Source of the DNA: Caballeronia sp. GAFFF1
Lineage (GTDB): Bacteria; Pseudomonadota; Gammaproteobacteria; Burkholderiales; Burkholderiaceae
Assembly (NCBI RefSeq): GCF_023630705.1
Contig: NZ_JALQEM010000040.1
Coordinates: forward strand, 124,001-188,000
Direction of reading: 5' to 3'
Length of the DNA: 64,000 bases
Each line of letters opens with the position of its first letter. Within the stretch, counting starts at the first letter, position 1. The notes under the pieces are model-generated. The model ran no database searches. It was not told where the DNA came from and saw nothing but the letters and a program-made list of their open reading frames with translations. Below, one piece after another: positions 34,579 through 43,987 of this stretch. The position numbers and the translations under genes are program-made.

Positions 34579-35597
34579 GTCTCGACGACGTGCTCACCCG
34601 CGACGCCCGCCGCTTCGACTTCTTTCAGGCGCTGCGGCTCATCGAACAGATGAACGCCACGCGGCCGCGCCTCGGCCGTTCGGCGAGCCCTCACGACGAC
34701 GCGGTACGCCTCTCGCAGGAGCCCGAACTGATTTTTCATCCGACGACGCTTGGCGGCTACACGGCGGGCGAAGGCGGCGAGCCGGGGCGCCTTGCGGTGA
34801 ATTTCCTCGGCCTGCTCGGCCCGAACGGACCGCTGCCGACGCATCTCACCGCGTATGTCCGCGAACGCGCGCGCAACGCGAACGACCCGACGCTCGCGCG
34901 CTTTCTCGATGTCTTTCATCACCGGATGCTCTCGCTGTTCTACCGCGCGTGGGCCGACGCGCAGCCGGTCGTGAGCGCCGACCGTCCGCAGGAAGACCGC
35001 ATTGCGGATTACGTCGGCAGCTTGTTCGGCCTCGGCGCGCCGGGCATGCAGAACCGCGACGCCGTGCCGGACCACGCGCGCCGCCATTTTGCGGGCGTGC
35101 TCGCCGCGCCGACGCGCCACGCGGGCGGCCTGCGGCTGATTCTCGCGCGCTTTTTCGGCGTGCCCGTCGCCATCGAGCCGTGGCGCGGCCACTGGATCGC
35201 GCTGCCCGCCGATTCGCTCGCGCGGCTGGGCGTTGCGCGGCTCGGCGTGTCGGCCGTGGCCGGCACGCGCGTATGGGACTGCCAGCACAAGTTCCGCATC
35301 GTGATCGGGCCGCTTTGCTACGCCGATTTCCTGCGCTTCCTGCCGGGCGGCGCAAGCCTTCGCAAGCTGCGCGACTGGGTGCAGAGCTACGTGCGCGACC
35401 CGCTCGACTGGGACGTCGCATTGCATCTGAAGCGCGACGAAGTGCCCGCGCTTCGCCTCGCGAGCACGCCGAAGGGCGGCGCGCGCCTTGGCTGGACGAC
35501 GTGGCTCACGAGCGGCGCGCCGGTCCATGACAACCATCGGGTCGTGATTGCGCGAAATGCGCGTACGAGCCACATCGAGGAGACACTCCATGACTGA
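34563..35597 (+). CDS. tssG: Type VI secretion baseplate protein TssG
   Basis: A 344-residue baseplate wedge protein starting at ATG 34563 inside the tssF end. RRFDFFQALRLIEQMN, FLGLLGPNGPLPTHLTAYVRER in two pieces, and HHRMLSLFYRAWADAQPVV are the family core. FRIVIGPLCYADFLRFLPGG and LGWTTWL appear near the end. The C-terminus overlaps clpV by 8 nt. Confidence 0.95.
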   Translation: MPDALSLDDVLTRDARRFDFFQALRLIEQMNATRPRLGRSASPHDDAVRLSQEPELIFHPTTLGGYTAGEGGEPGRLAVNFLGLLGPNGPLPTHLTAYVRERARNANDPTLARFLDVFHHRMLSLFYRAWADAQPVVSADRPQEDRIADYVGSLFGLGAPGMQNRDAVPDHARRHFAGVLAAPTRHAGGLRLILARFFGVPVAIEPWRGHWIALPADSLARLGVARLGVSAVAGTRVWDCQHKFRIVIGPLCYADFLRFLPGGASLRKLRDWVQSYVRDPLDWDVALHLKRDEVPALRLASTPKGGARLGWTTWLTSGAPVHDNHRVVIARNARTSHIEETLHD

Positions 35598-38229
35598 AAT
35601 CAGCCGCCAGGCCCTGTTCGGCAAACTGCATCCCGTTGGGTATCGCGCGATAGAGAACGGCACCGCGTTCTGCAAGCTGCGCGGCAATCCGTATGTCGAA
35701 CTGGCGCACTGGGTTCATCAGATCCTGCTCGCGCCGGATTCCGACCTGCAACGGCTCGCGCGCGCGTTCGAACTGGACGAAACGCGGCTCGCCCGCGACC
35801 TGACCGCGGCGCTCGACCGCCTGCCGCGCGGCGCGAGCTCGGTATCGGATATCTCGGCGCAGGTGGACGAAGCGGTGGAGCGCGGCTGGGTCTTCGGCTC
35901 GCTGATGTTCGGCGCGACGACCGTGCGCACCGGGCACCTCGTCATCGGCATGTTGCGCACGCCGAACCTGCGCAATGCGCTTTTCGCGCTCTCGCGCGAG
36001 TTCGAGAAGATCGGCTTCGACGCGCTTTCGGCGCGCTTCGACACGCTGCTCGACGGTTCGCCCGAAGCGAGTATCGGGAACGCGGCGCATGTCGAATCCG
36101 CCGATGCCGCCGCGCCGCTCGCCACGCCGCTCGCCGCGCACGAGGCGCTCGACCGCTACACCGTCGATCTGACCGCGCAGGCGCGCGAAGGCAAGCTCGA
36201 CCCCATCGTCGGACGCGACGCGGAAATCCGCCAGGTCATCGATATCCTGATGCGCCGCCGCCAGAACAACCCGATCCTGACCGGCGAAGCGGGCGTCGGC
36301 AAAACCGCGGTCGTGGAGGGCTTCGCGCAGCGCATCGTCGCGGGCGAGGTGCCGCCCGCGCTGCGAAACGCCATCGTCCGCACGCTCGATATCGGCTTGC
36401 TGCAAGCGGGCGCGAGCGTGAAGGGCGAGTTCGAGAACCGGCTCCGGCAAGTGATCGACGAGGTTCAGGCGTCGGCCACGCCCGTGATCCTGTTCATCGA
36501 CGAAGCGCATACGCTCGTCGGCGCGGGCGGCGCGGCCGGCACCGGCGACGCGGCCAATCTGCTCAAGCCCGCGCTCGCCCGCGGCACGCTGCGCACCATC
36601 GCTGCGACCACATGGGTGGAATACAAGAAGCACATCGAGAAGGACCCGGCGCTCACGCGGCGCTTCCAGGCGGTGAAGGTGCCGGAGCCGTCGGAGGCCA
36701 ATGCCATCGCGATGATGCGCGGCCTCGCGCGCAAGATGGAGCAGCATCACGGCGTACAGGTGCTCGACGAGGCGCTGGAGGCCGCCGTGAAGCTGTCGCA
36801 TCGCTATATTCCTGCGCGGCAGTTGCCCGACAAGGCCGTGAGCCTGCTCGATACCGCGTGCGCGCGCGTCGCGGTGAGCCAGCAGGCGCTGCCGCCCGCC
36901 ATCGACGATGCGAAGCGCCGCATCGAAGCGTGGCGGCTGGAAAGCGGAATCGCGGCGCGCGAGGCGGCGCTCGGCATCGCGTCGGCGGATGAGTCGAGAG
37001 CACGCAGCGCGGATATCGCCGCGAGGCTCGACAGCGAAGAAGCGCGCCTCGGTACGCTCACCGCGCGCTGGGAAGCGGAACGCGCGCTCGTTTCGCGGAT
37101 TCTCGCGGCGCGCGCGGAGATAGATGAACGCGGCGCAGCGTCGACGGAAGCGCTCGCGAACTTGCGCGAACTCACGGGCCAGCTCGCCATCGAGCAGGGC
37201 GAAGCGCCGCTCGTGTTGCCCGCTGTGGACGCGCATGCCATCGCATCGGTCGTGCAGGACTGGACCGGCATCCCGGTCGGCCGCATGGTCCGCGACGAAG
37301 TCAGGAGCGTGCTCGACCTCGCCTCGGCGCTCAACCGGCGCATCGTCGGCCAGCAGCACGCAATGCAGATGATCGCGCGCCGCGTGCAGACCTCGCGCGC
37401 AGGACTCGACAATCCGGAGAAGCCGGTCGGCGTCTTCATGCTCGCGGGCACCTCGGGCGTCGGCAAGACGGAGACGGCGCTCGCGCTCGCTGAGTCGCTT
37501 TATGGCGGCGAGCAAAACGTCATCACCGTGAACATGAGCGAGTATCAGGAAGCGCATACCGTTTCGCTGCTCAAGGGTTCGCCGCCTGGCTACGTCGGCT
37601 ACGGCGAGGGCGGCGTGCTGACGGAAGCGGTGCGGCGTCGTCCATACAGCGTCGTGTTGCTGGACGAGTTCGAAAAAGCGCACCCGGACGTGCACAAGCT
37701 CTTTTTTCAGGTCTTCGACAAAGGCCGCATGGAAGACGGCGAGGGCCGCGAGATCGACTTCAGCAACACGCTGATCCTGCTCACGACGAACGTCGGCACC
37801 GAACTCATGACGCAGCTTTGCGCGGGGCGGCAGCATGCGCCGCCGCCCGACGAGATCGCCGAGGCGCTGCGCGCGCCGCTCGTCGACGTGTTTCCGCCCG
37901 CGCTGCTCGGCCGCGTCACGGTGATTCCCTATTACCCGCTCGACGACGCGATGCTCGACGCGATCATCCGCCTGCAACTCGCGCGCATCGGGCGGCGCAT
38001 CGAGGCGCGGTATCGCGTCGGCTTCGCGTATGACGACGCGGTCACGCGCGAGATCGCACGCCGTTGCACCGAGCTTCAGAGCGGCGGACGCATGATCGAC
38101 GCGATTCTGACCAACACGGTCCTGCCGCGCGTGAGCACCGAATTTTTGAGCCGCCTCGCCGATGGACGCAGCGTCGCGAAGGTGGCGATCGGCGTATGCG
38201 ATGGCGAACTCACCTACGCGTTCGACTGA
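35590..38229 (+). CDS. clpV: Type VI secretion AAA+ ATPase ClpV (TssH)
   Basis: An 879-residue ClpB-like disaggregase. I chose ATG 35590 (MTEISRQALFGKL), the normal ClpV start. The order is an N-domain, NBD1 (Walker A GEAGVGKTAVVEG near 230, Walker B ILFIDEAHTLVG), a shortened middle domain at about 400-530, NBD2 (GTSGVGKTETALALAESL near 620, VVLLDEFEKAHPDVHKLFF) and a C-terminal D2-small domain. ClpV pulls on TssC to recycle the contracted sheath. All ATPase motifs are intact. Confidence 0.96.
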   Translation: MTEISRQALFGKLHPVGYRAIENGTAFCKLRGNPYVELAHWVHQILLAPDSDLQRLARAFELDETRLARDLTAALDRLPRGASSVSDISAQVDEAVERGWVFGSLMFGATTVRTGHLVIGMLRTPNLRNALFALSREFEKIGFDALSARFDTLLDGSPEASIGNAAHVESADAAAPLATPLAAHEALDRYTVDLTAQAREGKLDPIVGRDAEIRQVIDILMRRRQNNPILTGEAGVGKTAVVEGFAQRIVAGEVPPALRNAIVRTLDIGLLQAGASVKGEFENRLRQVIDEVQASATPVILFIDEAHTLVGAGGAAGTGDAANLLKPALARGTLRTIAATTWVEYKKHIEKDPALTRRFQAVKVPEPSEANAIAMMRGLARKMEQHHGVQVLDEALEAAVKLSHRYIPARQLPDKAVSLLDTACARVAVSQQALPPAIDDAKRRIEAWRLESGIAAREAALGIASADESRARSADIAARLDSEEARLGTLTARWEAERALVSRILAARAEIDERGAASTEALANLRELTGQLAIEQGEAPLVLPAVDAHAIASVVQDWTGIPVGRMVRDEVRSVLDLASALNRRIVGQQHAMQMIARRVQTSRAGLDNPEKPVGVFMLAGTSGVGKTETALALAESLYGGEQNVITVNMSEYQEAHTVSLLKGSPPGYVGYGEGGVLTEAVRRRPYSVVLLDEFEKAHPDVHKLFFQVFDKGRMEDGEGREIDFSNTLILLTTNVGTELMTQLCAGRQHAPPPDEIAEALRAPLVDVFPPALLGRVTVIPYYPLDDAMLDAIIRLQLARIGRRIEARYRVGFAYDDAVTREIARRCTELQSGGRMIDAILTNTVLPRVSTEFLSRLADGRSVAKVAIGVCDGELTYAFD

Positions 38230-38247
38230 ATCGGAAAGGAGCCTGCG

Positions 38248-38637
38248 ATGCCTCAACAAGTCAGCATGGGCGCGACGCTTCAGTGCTCGTTCGGCATGGC
38301 GCCGTCGACGCTCGTCGTGCTGCCGAAGAACCGCGTGCTGTGCGAAGGGCCGCCCGCCGCGAACATCATGGATCACATACCGCTCGTGAACATCATGCCG
38401 TTCGGCATGTGCAACGCGCCCGCGAATCCGGCCGTGCAGGCAGCGACCGCCGCCGCATTCGGCACGCCGACGCCCGCGCCCTGCGTGCCCGCCACCGCGC
38501 AGCCGTGGACGCCCGGCGCGATCACCGTGCAGATCGCTCATGCGCCGTCGCTCGACAACGTGTCGGTGTGCCCGTGCAACTGGGGCGGCGTCGTCACCGT
38601 GGCCGATCCCGCCACGCGCAAGACCGAGCTTCCCTGA
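38248..38637 (+). CDS. DUF4280 PAAR-like protein (probable spike tip)
   Basis: A 129-residue protein. The pattern GATLQCSFGMAPSTL, NIMDHIPLVNIMPFGMC, ANPAVQAATAAAFG, PCVPATAQPWTPGA and CPCNWGGVVTVADPA is that of the DUF4280 family, which is related to PAAR proteins and found beside vgrG genes. Conserved Cys residues could bind a metal like those of PAAR. It probably caps the VgrG spike. It has no toxin extension, so it may simply sharpen the tip or adapt a separate effector. Confidence 0.82.
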   Translation: MPQQVSMGATLQCSFGMAPSTLVVLPKNRVLCEGPPAANIMDHIPLVNIMPFGMCNAPANPAVQAATAAAFGTPTPAPCVPATAQPWTPGAITVQIAHAPSLDNVSVCPCNWGGVVTVADPATRKTELP

Positions 38638-38656
38638 GATAACCAACGAGACCGTG

Positions 38657-40663
38657 ATGACGCTCACCGACACTCACCGCATTGCCCGCGTGACCTGCGC
38701 GCTCGGCGCCGACGCCTTCGTGTTCTACCGGATGCGCGGCCACGAAGCACTCGGCCGCCTCGCGCAGTGGGACATCGAACTGCTCGCGGACGACTCGAAC
38801 GCCGATATCGCGAAACTGCTCGGCCAGGACTTCTCGCTATCCGTCGAGATTCCGGGCGGCGGCACGCGCGAATTCAATGGCATCGTCACCGCTTTCGAAC
38901 TGGCGCGGCCAGCCAGCACGAAGCCCAACCGTCCCGCGCTCTTCCGGGCGACGGTGCGGCCGCGCCTGTGGCTGCTCACGCGTGCCTCGCATTGCCGCTT
39001 CTTCTACAAGATGACGACGCCGGACATCATCGCGCAGGTGCTCGGGGACTATCACATCGACTTCGAGAACAAGTGCACGGCTTCGTATCCGAGCCTCGAA
39101 CACTGCGCGCAGTACCGCGAGACGGACTTCGATTTCGTGAGCCGGCTTGCGGAGCGCGAGGGCATCTACTACTACGTGCGGCATCACGGCGGCAAACACA
39201 CGCTGATTCTCACGGATTCGCCGCACGTTCACGAAGCGATTCCGCACTACGGTGAGCTTCCGTTTCGTCCGGCAAAGACCGCGCCGCGCGAGCATGAATG
39301 GATCTATGCGTGGCATGCAGGCGCGCAGGTGCAGGCGGGTATCGCCGAAGTGAACGACTACGACTTCGAGAAGCCGTCGCAGAGCGAGCAGCAAGGGCTC
39401 GTTGCGCGAGCGAGACGCAGCGAGCCGTTCGACTCCGCGCTCTACACGATGCAGGAACACGCCGTCGGCTATACGCGCGCCGAGGACGCCGAACGGCGCG
39501 CGCGCGTGCACGCGGAAGCGCATCAGGCGGGCAATGCCTGCGTGAGCGCGCGCGCGACGGTGCGCGGCATCTGGCCGGGCGGTCTCATTAGGCTCGCCGA
39601 TCATCCGCTGGCTTCGCACAATGGCGAGTATCTGATCGTGTCGGCGGACTATTCGATTAATTCGGACGACTATGTATCGACGCTGGACAACGCAACCATA
39701 GCGCATGTCTTCGATTGCGCGTTTCGCGCGCTGCCCCGCGACGCGGGCTTTCGTCCCGAGCGCATCACGCGCCGCGCGACGGTCGCGGGGCCGCAGACCG
39801 CGCGCGTCGTCGGACCGGCCGGCGAAGAGATTCATACGGACAAGTACGGCCGCATCAAAGTGCAGTTTCATTGGGAGCAGCTCGCCAGCCAGACGTCGCG
39901 CGACTCGCTGCAACGCTGCTGGGTGCGCGTCGCGCAGCCGTGGGCCGGCAAGAGCTACGGCGCGTTCTTTCTGCCGCGCATCGGGCAGGAAGTGCTCGTG
40001 CATTTCATCGAGGGCGATCCGGATCAGCCGCTCGTGATCGGCAGCGTCTACAACGCCGCGCAGACGACGCCCTACGCGCTTCCTTCGAAGATGGCGCGCA
40101 CGACCATCAAGACGAATTCGACCAAGGGCGGCAACGGCTTCAACGAAATCCGCTTCGACGATACGAAGGATCACGAGCAACTGTTCTTTCACGCCGAGCG
40201 GGACATGGAGACGTGGGTGGGGCACGACGCGCTCGAACGCATCGGCAACGAGCGGCATGTGATCGTGGAAAGCCACGATTTCGCGCGCTGCGGCGGCAAT
40301 CGCAGCGATGCGGTCAAAGGCAGTCACAGCGAGCAGATCGGCGGTAAGTGCTCGCTGGAAGTCGGCGGCGACACGCATTCGAAAACGGCAGGGAATTTTG
40401 CGTTGGGGGTGGGTGTTAACGTCGACATCAAGGGCGGTGCAAACGTGACTATCGAAGCGGGCGCGACGCTTACGCTCAAGGCGGGCGGCAACACCATCGT
40501 GCTCGGGCCGTCCGGCATCGCGATCAATGCGGCGGGGCCCATCACGATCGACGGCGCGACGGTGCAGATCAACTGCGGCGGCGCGGGCGCGGCGGCAGGC
40601 GCGGCGAGCGCATCGCCCGATGCGCCGGCTGATCCGCGGGAAGCCGACGACGGTTCCCGATGA
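38657..40663 (+). CDS. vgrG: Type VI secretion spike protein VgrG (TssI)
   Basis: A 668-residue protein starting at ATG 38657. The gp27-like region has FDFVSRLAEREGIYYYVRH near residue 160. The gp5 OB-fold carries HTDKYGRIKVQFHWE and RIGQEVLVHFIEGDPDQPLVIG. It ends in a beta-prism of short repeats (GANVTIEAGATLTLKAGGN) and an Ala/Pro/Asp-rich tail of about 35 residues without a recognisable effector domain. The spike therefore probably carries its cargo through adaptors or the DUF4280 protein. ATG is preceded by AACGAGACC. Confidence 0.96.
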   Translation: MTLTDTHRIARVTCALGADAFVFYRMRGHEALGRLAQWDIELLADDSNADIAKLLGQDFSLSVEIPGGGTREFNGIVTAFELARPASTKPNRPALFRATVRPRLWLLTRASHCRFFYKMTTPDIIAQVLGDYHIDFENKCTASYPSLEHCAQYRETDFDFVSRLAEREGIYYYVRHHGGKHTLILTDSPHVHEAIPHYGELPFRPAKTAPREHEWIYAWHAGAQVQAGIAEVNDYDFEKPSQSEQQGLVARARRSEPFDSALYTMQEHAVGYTRAEDAERRARVHAEAHQAGNACVSARATVRGIWPGGLIRLADHPLASHNGEYLIVSADYSINSDDYVSTLDNATIAHVFDCAFRALPRDAGFRPERITRRATVAGPQTARVVGPAGEEIHTDKYGRIKVQFHWEQLASQTSRDSLQRCWVRVAQPWAGKSYGAFFLPRIGQEVLVHFIEGDPDQPLVIGSVYNAAQTTPYALPSKMARTTIKTNSTKGGNGFNEIRFDDTKDHEQLFFHAERDMETWVGHDALERIGNERHVIVESHDFARCGGNRSDAVKGSHSEQIGGKCSLEVGGDTHSKTAGNFALGVGVNVDIKGGANVTIEAGATLTLKAGGNTIVLGPSGIAINAAGPITIDGATVQINCGGAGAAAGAASASPDAPADPREADDGSR

Positions 40664-40706
40664 GCGCTGCTTCCGCCGCTTCACTCATGCACGCGCAGGA
40701 GACGCC

Positions 40707-42623
40707 ATGCACATCACGCTCGCAGTCAGGACGTACCAGGGCGAGCCGCCGCAGACGCCGGGTACGCCGCTCGTCTGCCGACTCGACGCAGCGGGCGGGA
40801 CCATCGGGCGCGGTCCGGGCAACACGATGGTGCTGCCTGATGCGGCAAAGACCGTCTCCCGCGTGCAGGCGCGCATCGACTGGACGGGCGAGGGCTGGCG
40901 GTTCGCGGATCTCGGCAGCAATCCGAGCCGGCTCAATGGCCGCGTGCTGGCAAGCGGCCAGACGGCGCGTCTTGCGAAGGGCGATTGCATCGAAGCGGGG
41001 GCGTACCGGCTGGAGGTGTCGTCGCTGGATGACGACGCGCAAGCGTCCCACGCACCCTTAGCCGTCCTCGATTACGCGCATGTCGCGGGGGCGGGCGGTC
41101 ATCGGGCGAATGGGCGCGGGCTCGAGCCGGCGTTCGCGCTCGGTGCGGCCGCTAATGAATGTGTCGTGGCGGCTCGTGACGCTGCGGCGAACCGCTTGGA
41201 TGGCAATGGTACGCGCGAGCCGTGCGCTGCTGCTGGCAGTGCGTTCGCTAGAGAGCCGTTCCTCGCGCCGATGAGCGATTCGCCGGCTGCCGACGCTCGG
41301 GCCGCGATGCGGACGGTCGAAGAACGCGCGGTGCCCGGAAAGGCGACTGATACGCAAGCCGCGGCGCGCCCTGCGCTTGCCGACGACGACATCGCGCACT
41401 GGCATGCATCGGGCGACGAGTCGCGCTTGCGCTCTGGTGGTGCTCCGGCGGGTGCGTTCGCAGGCAGCGGCATCGCCGATTCGCATGCCTTCGCCCACGA
41501 TCCGCTTGCACGGGCAGCGGTATTGTTCGCGGCGCCGTTGCCGGCTGCGCAATTCGATCCGCTCGGCGGCCCGCTTCCCGATCTTTGCACGCCGGCACGC
41601 GCCGATGGCCGCGCGCCGTTTGCGGGTTCCGCCAGCGACCACGTCCCGCCCGAGCAGTTCGCGTACACGCCGGGTTGGGCTCCGGTTGCCGGGCTCAACG
41701 GCGGGATTCCGCTCGACTACGATCCGCTCGGCGATGTAGCGTTTGCGGCAGGAGCGCCGGCAGCCGCGCGCGCCGCCGATAGCGGGACTGCCGCGACGCG
41801 CCCGGCCGGCGCCGAGAACATCGACGCGAGCCCGCAAAGTCGGGCGGCAAGCAGTCCGCTGACTACCGCAGCGCAGAGTGCCGCCACGAACGCTCTCTTC
41901 GACACCGCCCCGAGCGCCAACGCCGTCGCAACATCGCGTCCGTGCGCGCAAGCAATCGCCGACGCCGCGGTGCAATCCGCCGCCGCCGAGAGGGACAACG
42001 CGAACCCGCCCGCCGACCTCACCCTCGCCGCGCTCCTCGACGGCCTGAGCGTCGACGCGAGCGTCCTGCGCGGTCGCGCTGCTCCCGAGTTCGCGCGCAT
42101 CGCCGGATCGATGCTGCGCACCGCGATACGCGGCACGGTGAACGTCATGCTCTCGCGCTCGGTGATGAAGCGCGGCATGGGCGTCGATACGACGATGCTC
42201 GTGCCGCGCGGCAACAACCCGCTCAAGTTCTTCCCGGATGGCGACAGCGCGCTCGCGCACATGCTGCGCGGCGCGGGCGCGGGCTATCTCGCGGGCGATG
42301 ACGCGCTCGAAGGCGCATTCGACGACATCCGCCGACACGAGCTCGCCGTGCTCGCGGGCATGCGCGCCGCCATGCAGCATCTGCTGCGCCGCTTCGACCC
42401 CGATGTCATCGCAGGCGAGAGAGCGTCGCGCGGCTGGCTCGACTGGCTGCCCGGACGCCGCAAGGCGCAACAGTGGGACCGCCTCGCCGCGCTGCATCGC
42501 GAACTCATGCGCGCGAGCGCCGACGACCTCGCGGCGCTGTGCGGCAACGCCTTCTACGACGCCTACGAGCGGCACGCAGACGGGTCGCCCGAACGCGCGC
42601 CGCACGCTTCCTCACACGCATAG
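40707..42623 (+). CDS. tagH: Type VI secretion FHA-domain protein TagH/Fha
   Basis: A 638-residue protein. The start ATG 40707 begins the FHA domain: TIGRGPGNTMVLPD near 35-48, TVSRVQARI and LGSNPSRLNGR, the phosphothreonine-binding loops. A long Ala/Pro/Asp-rich, probably disordered region covers about residues 110-430. The conserved TagH C-terminal domain then has FFPDGDSALAHMLRG and YLAGDDALEGAFDDIRRHE. In other T6SSs the kinase phosphorylates Fha to switch on assembly and PppA reverses it. Both partner enzymes are encoded nearby on the opposite strand. Confidence 0.92.
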   Translation: MHITLAVRTYQGEPPQTPGTPLVCRLDAAGGTIGRGPGNTMVLPDAAKTVSRVQARIDWTGEGWRFADLGSNPSRLNGRVLASGQTARLAKGDCIEAGAYRLEVSSLDDDAQASHAPLAVLDYAHVAGAGGHRANGRGLEPAFALGAAANECVVAARDAAANRLDGNGTREPCAAAGSAFAREPFLAPMSDSPAADARAAMRTVEERAVPGKATDTQAAARPALADDDIAHWHASGDESRLRSGGAPAGAFAGSGIADSHAFAHDPLARAAVLFAAPLPAAQFDPLGGPLPDLCTPARADGRAPFAGSASDHVPPEQFAYTPGWAPVAGLNGGIPLDYDPLGDVAFAAGAPAAARAADSGTAATRPAGAENIDASPQSRAASSPLTTAAQSAATNALFDTAPSANAVATSRPCAQAIADAAVQSAAAERDNANPPADLTLAALLDGLSVDASVLRGRAAPEFARIAGSMLRTAIRGTVNVMLSRSVMKRGMGVDTTMLVPRGNNPLKFFPDGDSALAHMLRGAGAGYLAGDDALEGAFDDIRRHELAVLAGMRAAMQHLLRRFDPDVIAGERASRGWLDWLPGRRKAQQWDRLAALHRELMRASADDLAALCGNAFYDAYERHADGSPERAPHASSHA

Positions 42624-42634
42624 CGAGATCGACG

Positions 42635-43987
42635 ATGTCCGCCAACAACAAGGTGATCTGGTCCGAAGGCATGCTGCTCCAGCCGCAGCATCTGCAACAG
42701 CACGACCGCTATGTGCGCGCCCAGCTCGACGCGCGCTGCGCGGCGCTGCGGCCCTACGCGTACGGCTTCTCGGAACTGGCCGTCGATGGCGAGCAACTGA
42801 AGCTCGGCCGTATCGTGCTCACGTCTTGCGCGGGCGTGTTGCCCGACGGCACGCCGTTTCGCCTGCCCGCCGACGACGACCTGCCCCTGCCGCTCGCCGT
42901 CCCCGAAGACGCGCGCGATCTGACTGTCGTGCTGGCGCTGCCTGTCGCGCGTCAGGGCGTGCCCGAGGCGACGTTCGGCGGCGAGACGGCGGCCGGACCG
43001 GGGCGCGAGGGCTTCGCGCGGCATCGCATCGCGGAAACGGAAGTGCTCGACAGCAACGAGGGCGCAACGGGCGCGGCGCTCGTGCAAGTCGGCAAGCTGC
43101 AACTGCGCCTCGCGTTCGAACAGGACGTGGCGCACGCGCATAGCGCGCTCGGCGTCGCGCGCATTGTCGAGCGCCGCGCGGACAACAGCATCGTGCTCGA
43201 CGCGGCCTACATTCCGCCGTGCCTCGACTATCGCGTATCGCGCCGCCTGTGCGCGTTCGTCGATGAACTGGTCGGCCTCATGCACCAGCGCGCCGATGCG
43301 CTCGCCGCCCGCCTCGCGCAGCCCGCCGCCACGGGCGCGGCCGAAATCGCGGACTTCCTGCTGCTGCAAGTGCTCAATCGCGCCGAGCCGCTCTTTGCGG
43401 CGCTCGCGTCGACCACCGGCCTGCATCCGCACGACCTGCATCACCATGCGCTGCAACTGGCGGGCGAACTGGCGACCTTCACCGCGCCGGGCAAGCGGCC
43501 GGCGCCGTTTCCGGTCTATCGGCACGAGTGGCTCGATGCCGTCTTCACGCCGCTCGCCGATGCGCTGCGCGCGGCGCTCAGCGCCGTGATGGACCCGCAT
43601 GCGGTGCCCATCGAGTTGGAGGAGCGCAAATATGGGCTGCGCGTCGCCATCGTGCCGGATCGCGATCTGTTTCGAAGTGCGAACTTCGTGCTCGCGGTCA
43701 AGGCCGATCTCGCGCCCGCCGCGCTTCTCAACGGCTTCGCGCAGCAGGCGAAGCTCGGGCCGGTCGAGCGCATTCGCGATCTCGTCAATCTTCAGTTGCC
43801 CGGCATCGGCTTGCGGGCATTGCCGGTCGCGCCGCGCCAGTTGCCGTTTCACGCGGGCTTCACGTATTTCGAACTGGACCGCGGCAGCGACCTGTGGAAG
43901 CAGTTCGCGGGATCGGCCGGTGTCGCGCTGCATGTCGCGGGCGACTTTCCCGGTCTCGAACTCGAATTTTGGGCGATACGCCCATGA
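42635..43987 (+). CDS. tssK: Type VI secretion baseplate protein TssK
   Basis: A 450-residue protein. I chose ATG 42635 (MSANNKVIWSEGMLLQPQHL), whose WSEGMLLQPQHLQQHDRY block is diagnostic. LFRSANFVLAVKADL and FTYFELDRGSDLWKQF near the end are also conserved. TssK links the baseplate to the TssL/TssM membrane complex. It overlaps tssL by 4 nt (ATGA). Confidence 0.96.
   Translation: MSANNKVIWSEGMLLQPQHLQQHDRYVRAQLDARCAALRPYAYGFSELAVDGEQLKLGRIVLTSCAGVLPDGTPFRLPADDDLPLPLAVPEDARDLTVVLALPVARQGVPEATFGGETAAGPGREGFARHRIAETEVLDSNEGATGAALVQVGKLQLRLAFEQDVAHAHSALGVARIVERRADNSIVLDAAYIPPCLDYRVSRRLCAFVDELVGLMHQRADALAARLAQPAATGAAEIADFLLLQVLNRAEPLFAALASTTGLHPHDLHHHALQLAGELATFTAPGKRPAPFPVYRHEWLDAVFTPLADALRAALSAVMDPHAVPIELEERKYGLRVAIVPDRDLFRSANFVLAVKADLAPAALLNGFAQQAKLGPVERIRDLVNLQLPGIGLRALPVAPRQLPFHAGFTYFELDRGSDLWKQFAGSAGVALHVAGDFPGLELEFWAIRP

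Noticed and set aside
35506..38673. 1055-codon minus-strand open frame opposite clpV
   Set aside because: Shadow of the ClpV frame. No domain, low complexity, no ribosome-binding site.
40410..40663. Effector domain at the VgrG C-terminus
   Set aside because: Only short beta-prism repeats and an Ala/Pro/Asp tail are present, with no recognisable catalytic motif.
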